A stretch of 64,000 nucleotides of DNA from Porites lobata (taxonomy: Eukaryota > Cnidaria > Anthozoa > Scleractinia > Poritidae). Both the position numbers and the translations under genes were made by a program. The stretch lies in the NCBI GenBank assembly GCA_942486035.1, contig CALNXK010000020.1:3111001-3175000 (forward strand), in the 5' to 3' direction. A model generated the notes under the pieces. The model was not told the DNA's origin. It did no database searches and saw nothing but the letters and a program-made list of their open reading frames with translations. Positions 48,089 through 58,917 of the stretch are shown piece by piece (the stretch's first letter is position 1; each line of letters opens with the position of its first letter).

Positions 48089-48275
48089 TTGGACAGTTTT
48101 ACTTCCTCAACGAAAGAGAATTCACTTGAGACCTGAGGATGCATTGTTCTTCTTTGTTAACAATGTAATCCCACCTACAAGCGCTACGATGGGTCAGCTC
48201 TACCAGGAACATCATGAAGAGGACTTCTTTCTTTACATAGCGTATAGTGACGAGAGTGTGTATGGCACACAGTGA
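48089..48275 (+). pseudogene. Duplicated GABARAP terminal exon, frameshifted
   Basis: The exon keeps its acceptor (GTGTTTTTTCAG, ag at 48087-48088), the codons through the final Gly-Thr-Gln and the same TGA. It is 187 nt instead of 188: CCTCATCCG in the intact gene is CCTCAACG here. Read in GABARAP phase, translation stops within about 14 codons. A single substitution also changes Ala to Pro after HLR. No copies of exons 1 and 2 are found nearby, so this copy cannot encode a full Atg8 protein. Confidence 0.85.
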
Positions 48276-49382
48276 GAACACCCCCTCAAAATTAATTATT
48301 ATAAATAGACTTTTAAATGTTGATCCATGAAGCTGTCCGTCAGAATTTATTAACAGCTTGAAGGTCATAAGTCCGTAATTGATATTAAATAGCCAAAGTT
48401 GAATATTGTTACATTTTGTGGTTTTATAATAGTAGGTGAATGAACAAAGTGTTATTTCAAAAGTAGGTTCAAACCTTTTGCAGTTTTTTCTGATGTGTTA
48501 TTAACTTGTTATTAAAATGTGTGTAATCTACTGGTAGATTTTGTTTCTTTCAAAAAAACTTTGTGCAGGGATCAGAATTTTGGTGTTGGTAAGGGAAACA
48601 GCAACATTCTTACCAGCATTAAAAGTATTGTGAAAACAGTTGACCCAGAGAGTTTTATCTGTTATCCTTGTGGCAAACCTGAAAAATTTGATTGCCATTA
48701 AATTTAATTAATTATTAACAAATTAAAATTTTGAAGACTGTCGCAATAATAATTTTATTACTGCCTTGACAGTGGAAAATAATTCACTTTTATTTAAGCT
48801 TTGATAACCAGAAAAACATACTTATAAAGGGATGCCCTTCAATCTGTACAAGTTATTGTCCTCTTCAAAGTAATTCTTGTACAGGTGTCTGCCACATAGG
48901 GAATATAGCTGTTGGAGGAACAATTCCACCTGAAAAAGTCTTAATTTTAAAATTGTGCGTTAAAAATACCCTAAGGACATATTAATTTCCTAGGAAGTTC
49001 GATCTTAACAGTTTGATGTATTTCAGATGAAATGTCTTAGCATGCCTTCAAAGGGTGTACACTGAAAATGTACACTGTGTCAAATTAATATTTTTGAAGT
49101 AATACTCCATTGAAATTTTTACTGTCAGTAAAGTTTAATTTGGTGTCTGTTTTGTTGTTCCCAGTAACCTTCAGTTTGGTAGGGGAATGGTGTGATTTGT
49201 GCTGGCACCAGTTAAGAAAAATTTACACGTAACGTGACCCACTGGTAAACAATTTCATTCATTCCTTCTGACTTGTCCTTCTGACTTGTGCTTGCTTGAT
49301 ATCTGCGAGCTAGTGCACGTTAGCCTCGAGTTTATTTCACGGCTTCCAAACGGTTTTGCGTATTGAATTACGCTTCAGTCAA

Positions 49383-49727
49383 CTTTTTCTGAGACGGACA
49401 TCTTGGGGACCTGCAGTATGTATCCGTCTTAGGCCTGTTTACATGGAGGTGGGGGACCCCAGGTAGGTGAGGTAACCCACTTAGGTGGAGTAACCCGCCT
49501 GTTCATACAATCTCTCAGTTTAATTTGATCACGTTTACATGTTAGGTGGGGTATCCCGCCACATGTTACCTCACCTACCTGGGGTCCCCCACCTTCATGT
49601 AAACAGGCCCTTAGAGAGGTGTCCGTCTTATAGAGAGTCAAATAAAGGGAGTAAAGAAAGGCAGGGACCAACTTACAGAGGTGTCTGTCTTATAGAGGTG
49701 TCCGTTAAGAGAGAGTAGACTGTACTT
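49383..49727. repeat. Tigger-like repeat interrupted by a foldback
   Basis: GTCCGTCTTAGAGAGGTGTCC-type phrases lie on both sides of the 49432-49610 insertion and continue to TCCGTTAAGAGAGAGTAGAC. Related to sequence at 1-153 and 55.98-56.83 kb. Confidence 0.5.
49432..49610. mobile_element. Foldback MITE with TTA target duplication
   Basis: The arms are GGCCTGTTTACATGGAGG followed by GGGGGACCCCAGGTAGGTGA, and in complement GGGCCTGTTTACATGAAGG with the same continuation. TTA flanks both ends (49429-49431 and 49611-49613), which fits PIF/Harbinger-type insertion. It sits inside the Tigger-like repeat. Confidence 0.75.
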
Positions 49728-49752
49728 GATCACAGATCTTTGTGCCTACCTT

Positions 49753-50100
49753 GCAATAGGCCTGTTGTGGTTTAATTTTATCCTTGGTTTAAATTTTATT
49801 TTCTTTTGTTTCAAACTCATTATCATACATTACCATACCCAAAAACAAAAGAAAAGAAAATTTAAACCAAGGATAAAATTGAACCACAACAGGCCCTTTG
49901 CAGCTAGCCATTCACGTGGTACAAAACCGCCTTGCTGGAGAGCAAACGTCGCACTGGGACAAGACAAACAAAGAAAATTACCATTTCAAATTGTGTATGT
50001 CTTTTGTTTGTCTTGTCCCAGTACGACTTTTGCTCTCCAGCGTGGCGGTTTTGTCCCACGTGAATGGCTTGAATGAACCGCTTGCTGCAAAGGGCCTATT
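49753..50100. mobile_element. Two adjacent or nested foldback elements
   Basis: The first hairpin pairs GGCCTGTTGTGGTTTAATTT with AAATTGAACCACAACAGGCC. Immediately after it, a second pairs CTTTGCAGC...CCATTCACGTGG...AAAACCGCC with GGCGGTTTTG...CCACGTGAATGG...GCTGCAAAG. An outer CAATAGGCC / GGCCTATTG pair encloses both, which suggests one element was inserted in or beside the other's terminus. Absent from copy A. Confidence 0.75.
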
Positions 50101-51615
50101 GATTCTCTGACTCGGCGAAAGTTAATGCAACGAAAATTATCTAAAAAGTCGTTTTCACTGGATGTTACTAATTAAACAGGGAATAGGAAATTGAAACGGG
50201 ATGGGAACAAAACCTAATTTTAACCCAAGAAATAATAGAGGTCGTAGAGCGATTTTCGTTGGACCTTGGGTTGTTACCGGGACTTTTCGATTCTCCACTC
50301 CAGCGGTACCCCTGGCCCTTTGTTTGACCAGTCGTTCAAATGGAGGATCAGTATCCACTAGATCTCTCTGTTTAAGAAACTACGTAGCTATAGGTAGCAG
50401 TTCTACTTTTTGCAACAAAATCTGTATATGTTTGTGCGTTTACCGACCAAAGGCAAACCTGTTTTGCATTGTAATTTCATTCAATCAAAGGTCAGTATTA
50501 ACGCAACCTGCAGCAACCTGATTTCTAGATTGGCTCAGTTATTCGCTTCTCGTTTCCGGTTCCGGTGAAAGGACATCACCGAAAACAAAAAAATTCTTAG
50601 CTCGCGCTTTGCGCTCGAGAAAAAAAATTTGAGCTCGACTTTGGACAAGACTACCTGATTTCTTGCAAGAAAGGTCTGAGCGTAGGTTATAAAAACGCAC
50701 AACATCGCTTATTGAACTAAATTTGCAACCACGTTTCGAAACACCAAGTTGCAAGTTTTCCCGTAGCTTTGCTTGCTAGCGCCTCCGACGTACAATCCTG
50801 GCCAAAGGGGTTTGGGATACTTCTCTTACCCCCTCCTCTTTTGGTAGGAAATTGGTGAGTGACCGTCAATTTACAGTTATCAATACGGCTATGGCTCGGT
50901 TTCCCCCCCCCCCGCCCCTGAACAAAGTTGAAGTTCATACACTTTAAGACTTCTCAAACGTTTTTGGCCAGTAACACCCAACACTGTCTGGGGGGGCTGG
51001 GGGAGGGGGGTGACTGGAGAATGCACAGATCGTGTGTAAATGACTAAGTGTCCCAAACGTTTTGTCCAGGATTGTAGGTTAAGTTTACAGCAACCTTTTT
51101 TTTGCGTGTTCGTAAACCAACCACCATCCTTACAATCATTCGTTTGTTGTTTTAGTTTTTATAGTTTCTCGAGCTCCGATTTGGTGGGGTTCATCGGTTT
51201 CTCAAAAAAGTAGACTTGTGGGCAAGTCTACATTTCTTTCCTGCTTCATCATTTCAAGGTCAAAAGAAAACCGCTCTGTCTCTAGGCATTATACCCATTT
51301 TCAGTTTTTCTTCCCATTTCCTCGATCGGGCCGCGCGAAGGTTTATTTACGTTCTCAATTTAGTTATAATTCGCTAGCAACGACCGTTTTCATTTTTTAA
51401 AGATAACTTTTTCAAACGCTAATTTTGTCCAATTTTTATTATTATTGTTATTTTTTATTTAGCAACTAAACTATACTTGAACTGGAGAGAACGAAGAAAG
51501 TTGTGGTACTCGCGGCCGTTCTGACGCAGGAAAAAAAACGTTCTTTTTGGATCGTTTAAAAGCATCGTCCTTACGGAAGGAAAGTTTTAAAACCATTTAG
51601 GTACAAGTCGAATAG

Positions 51616-52182
51616 CTACATTTCAAGTTCACTTTCCCTTCGAGCAACGAGTCCTTTATGAGTATCACGAGAAATTGCGCACCCATGAATAGCTTTACCC
51701 TGAGAATTGGAAGAAATGTTTCTCTGGTCAAGGTCTGAGCTCTGGTTTGTCTTCTCGTGAAATCCTTCTGCAGAATTCTCAGTGAAAACTCCGTCTTGCT
51801 CCTTGCCCTCCGTAGGCAATTCATCCGAGAACAACTCTCTGCTGTTTGTACTTGATACTTTGGTGCTTAATTCATCGGAAAAGATGCTATGCAAGTCCTC
51901 CTTCATATATCCGCTTGTAGAACTCGTTGAAGCTCGAGTGGTTTCCGGCAGTGCGGCGAAGGGAACAGACTTCCTGGAGTCTATGGTGTCTAAGCTGTCG
52001 AAAGTGCACTTGGACTTGCCTTTTCTTGATTTGAACTGAAAAAGCCCACCTTCGTTACGTCTGGAGCTTTCGCTCAAAAATTCTTCGTTTTCGTCAGAAT
52101 TCCGCCGTGGATCTTCGTAATTACTCGCGTGAACATATTTAACTTTGGTTCCTCCTAGCGGATGAGAGACATTTACGCCCAT
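51616..52182 (-). CDS. Small disordered protein with N-myristoylation-type start (copy B)
   Basis: 188 residues from ATG 52182 to TAG 51616, single exon. The start MGVNVSH has Gly2 and Ser6 as in the N-myristoylation pattern, so attachment to a membrane is likely. The chain is polar, Ser/Glu/Asp-rich and has no transmembrane segment. FKSRKGKSK, TFDSLDTIDSRKSVPFAALP and the VFTENS.EGFHEK block are shared with the paralogue at 30.2-30.7 kb. Copy B keeps a basic C-terminal tail (RDTHKGLVARRESELEM) that the other copy lost to a stop codon. The 5' flanks diverge right at the start codon. Lysine, arginine and serine blocks could be phosphorylation or binding sites, but no family is recognised and no function is assigned. 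Confidence 0.72.
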   Translation of the reverse strand: MGVNVSHPLGGTKVKYVHASNYEDPRRNSDENEEFLSESSRRNEGGLFQFKSRKGKSKCTFDSLDTIDSRKSVPFAALPETTRASTSSTSGYMKEDLHSIFSDELSTKVSSTNSRELFSDELPTEGKEQDGVFTENSAEGFHEKTNQSSDLDQRNISSNSQGKAIHGCAISRDTHKGLVARRESELEM

Positions 52183-52190
52183 AATTTCCT

Positions 52191-53700
52191 AAGTGAAAGA
52201 TCTGATATCAGCAAAGTAGGTTACTGTTTTCCACCAATGAAAACAATTTACAATTTTCGTAAAAGCGCGTCACAATCATAATGTAAGAATCGCGCGCTTG
52301 AAGGCTTCGAGAAATCCGGCGTATGTTTTCTTACGTAATCGGAGTGGGAACGGGTGTAACATGGATTTCGAAAATACAAAAAAATCTGATATCGTTAACG
52401 TATAGGTTAGTGTTTTCTCCAATGAAATCAGTTAAGAATTTTCGTTGAAGCGCGTCATAAGGAACTTAAGCACCAGACGTTCTTCGTACCACGGACGCCA
52501 ACCGGAAGTATTTTTGCAGCATGACAGCCACTGCGCATGTCAAGACATTCTTGAGTTGCGGTCACGGACTTCAAAACGCGAGATCTCAGGTTGAAACCAG
52601 AGGTTCAAATTCTGGGTTTTTCGAAGAGTATTCGTCACACAAAAGTAGCAATTTTTCGTCCGAAATCATGTTTTCTTCGTAAGAAGAAAACAAAACTTCA
52701 CTCAAATCTTTGAAAGGCATTTTCAACTGAATTATTTTGTCGGCGTTCGTGATGGTTTCACGTTGTTTTGCTTAATGATTTGCATTTGGCACGCAAACCG
52801 TGTCCCCGATCCAGTTCTGCGCGGCCAGCCATGCCGTTCGTGAATCAAGAACGTCTGGTGCTTAAGTTCCCTATAATCACAATACAACGAACGCGCGCTT
52901 GAGGGTTGCGAGCAATCTGTAAGTTTGCTTTCGTAAGAAATCCTCGCCGGACTGAAACATGGTTGATGTTTGGTATACCGAGAGGTAATCATTTAACTTC
53001 GTAGCTACCCTCCTGGATCTACAGAATTCTTCATATCGTACTCAGCCTGTGTAACAAGGAATCCAAAGGCGTTCATGGCCAGCGTACAAACTTTAACACC
53101 GAAAATATAAGTGGCATATTATACTCTTTTTAAACAAATTACATTTTTAAACACAAATAAAACTTTATTTCAAAATTATATCGTATCAGGAGCCCATCAT
53201 ATAAAAGATGACTACTGCACATCTTTTCAAAACGTCAGTCATTGTCAACAACTTTCTTACTTCAGGATTACATTCACCCGGACGATCACATTCCTCCCAC
53301 TTTCAGTTATGACATGGCCCCTGTCTTCATTTTGTATTTTATGATGAGAATAACTGCAACAACTACTAAAAGACGCAGCTGGTCAGAAAATTATACTATA
53401 ATTATAAATTTGTATTTTATAAAACTTAGTCTACTACTGCGAAATTTTTAGCATGCGAATACAGCAGTCTCTTCTTGTACCGTGACGTTAGAGAGCTAGG
53501 TTTTGCGGGAGAGAAAACGTCTCTACCGGCGAGGAGCGGCGAGATACGGCTGTACTTGCAGGCTAATACATCTTTTTTTCTCCACCTTAGCAAAAATATA
53601 GACTATAAAAGCTTCGTGCACGCACATGACTAACATGCGATTTTTCCAATTCCCGGGCTGGCTGCCGCTCATGCTTATCGCCTCTCCTGTCGCGGCTGCT
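52191..53700. other. No gene seen
   Basis: Spacer. The phrase CTGATATC..GTAGGTTA(C/G)TGTTTTC..CCAATGAAA occurs twice (about 52200-52250 and 52386-52430), followed each time by AATTTTCGT..AAGCGCGTCA, indicating a short local tandem duplication of ~185 bp period. Confidence 0.45.
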
Positions 53701-53701
53701 C

Positions 53702-53786
53702 GCAACCTCGTTCCCAGGATCCTCTCCTACCTGTCACTCTCTTGCTCCGCAGGGACGTGTTGGACAGAACCCTGAGAACGAGGTTG
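53702..53786. repeat. Small foldback (CAACCTCGTTCCCAGG)
   Basis: CAACCTCGTTCCCAGG at the left is mirrored by CCTGAGAACGAGGTTG at the right, about 85 bp in all. A common style of short repeat in this window (compare CCTCGTCCCCAGGTCTTCTC at 23.2 and 23.8 kb). Confidence 0.6.
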
Positions 53787-54139
53787 GACTGCCTCCTCGC
53801 TAGTGTGCACTCTTAGTCCCACTGTTGAAGAGAAATTAGAGACAGCTAGCAGTCTAGGTGAAACGTAAGTAAAAACACGGCTTTAGCCGTTCAACTAAAT
53901 TTACATCACTTCTAACAAGTGCCAAATTAATTCTTTAACTTACTAGGTTTGACCTCTGATATCTCAAATAATTATTACCGGTAATTGTTGCCTCATCGTC
54001 GTTGTGAGGTATTGAAAAATTACCTGTTTACCATTTACATGGAAATACCGGTCAGCTTACAATTCGGGGAATCATAAACAAAACTCAACGCTGCCAAATT
54101 TATTTCGGAAACAGCGTTTAACGATCAGTCCTATTTACC

Positions 54140-54340
54140 TATAAACGGCCGCGAAACCGAAATCAGAGGTGGGTTATAAGGAATGGAACACGTATTCTTT
54201 TGGAACATTTTGATCGGGAAAACGGGGCCACCCTTTTAGACGTTCCAGGGCTCCCGGAAATTTTGTACTTTGTGTTCCATTTACTTTCCAGCCGCAATTT
54301 CCGCAAACTTTTTGTAAATGGTACCCATCGCTACCTAATG
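54140..54340. repeat. Interspersed repeat, copy 2
   Basis: Counterpart of 4473-4800 with the same ordered blocks. The overlapping plus-strand frame 54200-54385 is repeat-derived. Confidence 0.5.
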
Positions 54341-54859
54341 TCATGTTGTTTCGCTAGTTTTCTTTACAATACAGCTACCCACTAATTTAATTGCCCCAAT
54401 AAACACCGCACCCAATCACAAGAATGCGGCGTTTATTCGAGAATTATAAGAAAAAACGTGGTACAACACGGTAATCTACACCCATATCAGCAATAAACGC
54501 GATACACAGGAACTTTAAATATTGTTCTGTTTTACATAAAATCTATCTATAAATGATTTATCTTAATTGTTGTCATTGTTTTAAGAAATGCAATTCTAAA
54601 ATAAACGGCACATCGGAAACGCTAAAAACTCAATAAACGCCATAGCTACTACGTTCCCATTCCTTTGTCGAAAATTCATTGAGGTTGTTTTCACCTGCAA
54701 ATACTTTTTCTATTAAGAAATCGTTCACATGTCCGACCAGGTCATCATTTTAAAAAAATGTCAGACATACTTTTAAACCGTTAAACATCTAATAATCCCC
54801 ACTCAAATAAGCTCCTCGCCCTTTTCTGGGGAAAAAATTTAACTGAAGTTACGATCGTC

Positions 54860-54985
54860 GCAGTGGAGATTGCAATTAAAGGAATTGCAAATAAACCCGA
54901 AAATACTTTCGTGACTCCAACGGGATTCGAACCCATGGCCTCTACGTTAGCGCTGCAGTGCTTTACCAAGGTTGCTTTAATTGCA
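54860..54985 (-). mobile_element. tRNA-like SINE fragment
   Basis: On the minus strand GGGTTCGAATCCC is a perfect B box with a pairable T-stem, preceded by GGTAAAGCACTGCAGCGCTA as a weaker A-box/D-arm region. The acceptor arm does not pair, so this is not a functional tRNA. A following GAAAGTATTTTCGGG hairpin-like stretch fits a tRNA-derived SINE. Confidence 0.6.
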
Positions 54986-55910
54986 CAATCACCCCTGCGA
55001 TGATCCTATCTTCATTTAAAAAACCTTACACTACAAAATAGGCAGAAATTCGGCACTACATAGATTTAAAATTCCAAAAAGTACAGACAAAATGATTGTC
55101 ACTGTATCTCATTCCGTGGTCTTTTTCTGTGCTAAGGTGGGTCTCCTGTGCTAGCTGGAAATCACTGACGAATCAACCCTCACCTGGGTAAAATAAATGT
55201 AAAAGAAGATATAAATAACGAGAATCCCTTAAAAGTCAGGTCGTCTTCAAAAACCCATTATTCCAGAGAAAGTTTTCAATGACACAAATAAAACGTCACG
55301 CACGCGTTATACAACGACGCCCGAGTATACGCTCCCAGAGCGTCTTGTTCCTTGATGGCCTTGGACAACCAGAAATATGCCGCACCCATTCCCCATACCT
55401 CCCTACACCCTTTGAGGAAAAGGCATGGATTTAAGACAATTGCACGACGACGTCATTTTACTACAGACATCATTTCAACTACCAGAATGCTTCAGTTTGT
55501 TGTTTTCTTGTGTTAATTAAGGCTATTGTTGTTAAACTTCAGTGGGATTGACAATTCAAATAAGAAAACAAAAACAAAATGACTTTGGCAGTTGTAGTCA
55601 AATGTCGTCATCGTGCAAATGGCCTATTGGGTGAAGCTGGAAAATGTTACATAGGCAGACAGTAACATCAAAATTTTACCGAGAGAAACAAGTTTCTAGC
55701 GTTTACAACTTCTAGCCTGTTAAAAAATAAAGACCCTCTATTTTGTCTTAAAAGTCCGCCGAGCGCGCATGATAAAAATAAAAACAGGGGGCAATTAAAT
55801 GGCCGCTAGCGCAACGGGGTAGGGGTCGGGGAAGAAGAAAATAGATTTTCTTTCTCGCGCTCGCCGATAAGCGAAAATAAAAAAATACAGTAGGCAACGT
55901 CTGTGTACAG
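54986..55910. other. No gene seen
   Basis: Spacer without recognised domains or RNAs; no clear repeat boundaries. Confidence 0.4.
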
Positions 55911-55919
55911 GCAAACAAA

Positions 55920-56835
55920 TACTGTCATATCAAACCACGCCTTACGGTCACCCGCCTAATGCTTACAGCGGACACTTCTGACTTGTTTCTTGCCCAATCA
56001 ACAGACTCTCATAGAAAGTCGACCTCGCTAATAAGGACACTTCATTATCAACTATGTGCTGTAATAAACCTTTCCCCTCTCATTGAAGGCTTATTTATAT
56101 TCCCAGCACTACAGTACACCGCATAGGATGAATTGTAGATGTCAATTCAGACCATTTTGGCATCAAACGAGTTATATATGCAGAGTACGGTTTTGCTTTA
56201 GTAGTATAAAAATGAACGATTTTTAGTATTACGGTGGATTTAGTCCACGAAATGACAGCTTTGTGAGAGATGTTAATTTGACGATGCTAATGTTCACTTT
56301 TATTTTTTTAGTATTCTCGTTTTAATAAAAGATGTTTTTTGACTTAAATAATATGACCCGCTTAATACAGACACTTTCCACGGCCCCTTCGGTGTCCGTA
56401 TAGGCGAATCCTTGTTTACATTTTTTGCCCCATTAGCATAGGTTTATCATTATCTGATGAAGCTAATAAAATGAAATTCTGAATATTGAAAGAGCATAAC
56501 AATTTCAGTTATCTCTGAAAATTTGACCCCGATAAACCAAATAGTTTCAGAGAAATCCTCTTTGAAAAACCCCCAAATTTACAAAGAATATATGAGCTCA
56601 TTAACGTTTTGCACCCACCAATTTAGCAGTTTTTAATTGCTGTTATTTTCTTTGTTACTGATTGCAAAGAGCTAAAACCTGCACAAACTGCATATATAAC
56701 CAGCTCTTTTAATTTTGAAATTGGTAAATACAGCTACAACTTCTATGGGTTAACTCATAAGCTAATGAGAAAAAATTTACACAACGACGTCACGATGAAT
56801 CCGCCTATTAACAGGGTTTGACTGTATAAACAGAT
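55920..56835. repeat. Probable Tigger-like element abutting the helicase paralogue
   Basis: Contains CTCGCTAATAAGGACACTTC, a CGCTTAATACAGACAC-like phrase and GTGTCCGTATAGGCGAATCC. It ends at the right with CCGCCTATTAACAGGGTTTG then ACTGTATA, a terminus in the style of Tigger-like elements. The right end overlaps the last codons of the open frame of the helicase paralogue. Confidence 0.45.
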
Positions 56836-58690
56836 AAAATATTCCACAAAAACCATACCTCTTATTTTGGTGGCTGATTTCAATGCATTCATGACACAGT
56901 CGTGGCAGATCTTCTTTTTATTGCAAGTAATGATTTCCATTTTCAGCTTTCTTAAATCAGCCGTGTATCTGCGGGAATGGCATTCAGCTCTTCTTTTCTG
57001 GTAGGCTTCATATTCAATGGCTGCAATTATCATTGTGTAATTCATCTTACACACATCTGGAATGTATTTCAGGTTTTCTTGAACCACCTCTTCAAGCAGA
57101 GTGAATGCATTACCTCGTATCGCATCTGGTATATTTGGGTCGCCAGGTTCAATGAGGCTTCCACCTTCAACCTCCATTGGGCGTGGCTCATTGCTCGCAG
57201 CTTGTTTTTCTCTCAGCTTCTGATGATGCATGTACATCTTTATTTGATCAGGTGAAATTTCTAAGAGATCAGAGAATGAAACATCATCATCATCATCATC
57301 ATCACCACCAGAAGGTTGCTTGAAGTGCTTTTCTGAACGGCCACTTTTCTGAAGACTGCAAAGACTGACATCAGCATCATTTACATTCCCCTGCTGCTGA
57401 GATTGGAGCACACTTGCTGGTCTTGTTAAAAGCCGTGAAGTGTACGGTCTTTTCCCTCTGCTTTCTTCATTCACACCGACATCTGACTTAAGTACCTTGC
57501 ATCCCTCTTTTGTAGAGATGACAACAAGGAAGCAAGAGCACCGGGACATTGCAGCGTACAGCAATTCCTTGGTACACATGGATGGGCCATCCTCGAAGGG
57601 AGGGTTATACAAGATAACCACTTTTGATTCCATGCCTTTAAAGCGCCGAATACTTTCCAATACAGCACAACTGAGAAACTTCTCAACCAGGTCATCACCA
57701 GTTTGACACTGTTCTCCAATGCCTTCAATCTCATGTTTCAGCAGCCTCTGTTTATCTTGGTTTTCAACAAGAATGCAAATGTGCCTTCGACGGACGCCTT
57801 GTTTTTGAAGTTTCTTTATCCATTGGACGACTGACCTGGCACCTTCTCTTTCCTCACCACTTCTCCTGACCAAAGAATCGTCCCATTCAATTGGCAGACC
57901 AGGTAAGCCATGCCCTAATGTGATTGGAATGTCATCAGGCAAAGATTCGTAGTACTTCATTGACTGCATAAAGACATTTCCAGTGTTCCGAAGAACTTCA
58001 TTGAGTTCCACACTGTTAGAAAGAAATGCAAAGTGTGAATCGGCCTGCTCTTTAGCAAAGTAAAGGTGTTGATTCAAATCGTACATCACCCAGAAGACAC
58101 CACGTTTAGCCCGAGATTTTTCTTTGTCAAGCTGGAAATTCTTGTGCATGTGCTGAATAAGCTTTGGCCAGTTCTCGCCAAAGAGGTCTTGGCCTTCATC
58201 CACAAGGATGTGGTCGTACATCGAATTAATACCCGATGGTGACTCTGCCTGGGTCTGAAGGTTCTCCAAGGCTACGTTGACACATTCTTCTTTCTCCTCC
58301 TTGCTCTTTGGGGTCCAGGGATAGCAAGCCAAACTTTTTACAAGTGTGGTAAATGTCTGAAAATGTAAGAAAGATCTCACATCTTCATTTTCTGGCAACC
58401 GGCTCTTAATTTTTTTCTCTAAAGCCTTGCACAAGACTTGATTATAGCACAGGACCATGATCTTTTCCTTTTCCTTGCTATGGTCCTTAAGTATGCCTTG
58501 CGCCAGGATTATTGCTTTCTCAATCAACAGAAAGGTTTTACCGCTGCCTGCTGGTCCCCTGATCCACAAGACAGGGGCGCTTTTCCTTGCCAGTACCTGC
58601 ATCTCCTTTTGTGTGAGAAAAATCATGTACTCGTCATCATCATTAATGCGTAGACCAAGGCAAGGTCTCAGGTATGACAGTCCAACAAAT
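56755..58690 (-). CDS. SF1 helicase paralogue (helicase exon; NERD exon not found)
   Basis: Minus-strand exon starting at 58690 after the acceptor TTCATCTTTAG. It enters with one base of a split codon, the same phase as the helicase exon at 36499. Numbering the open frame from 58716, motifs are Walker A GPAGSGKT 54-61, DEGQD 173-177, YDLNQ 212-216, LRN 242-244, SIRRFKGMESKVVILY 355-370 and AAMSRC with Arg392, so the ATPase core looks intact. Many identical positions with the 34.8 kb gene, but clearly diverged. A GAT repeat encodes seven aspartates near residue 470. The frame stays open to 56755, but the last ~30 codons run into a Tigger-like repeat; a donor (AAGAG|GTATGG, gt at 56858) suggests the exon ends at 56859. 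No NERD exon is seen up to 64000; it may lie outside, or be lost. Confidence 0.78.
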
Positions 58691-58917
58691 CTAAAGATGA
58701 AAGACCCAATGATCAAGTTCTTTCAAATCACATTAGCAGTATACTTAAATTAATTCATTTTAACTGAGCAACTTATAGTAGAATCCTTGTAATAAGCCGG
58801 CCTTGACTTCATAATATCTGGGCTTATAATATCTGCTGGGGCTGTAAATCCATCCTGTGAGTTAGTGAGAGACACAGTGGACAGAAACATTTAAGGAAGA
58901 GATACCGCAAGCTCGTT

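Larger units (their letters stand above)
47730..52190. repeat. Segmental duplication, copy B
   Basis: Collinear with 26360-30780 in the same orientation. B alone carries nested elements at about 49.38-50.10 kb. It lacks a ~40 bp piece of the 3' flank present in A (A about 27098-27138) and both MITEs at 27.85 and 28.23 kb. Confidence 0.85.

Noticed and set aside
54910..54985. tRNA gene on the minus strand
   Set aside because: The B box GGTTCGAATCC is perfect, but the acceptor arm does not pair and the D arm is poor; it is better read as a tRNA-derived SINE.
58716..58716. Start codon of the helicase paralogue at 58716
   Set aside because: The codon there is TTG and lies in the intron before a good acceptor; the exon begins at 58690.
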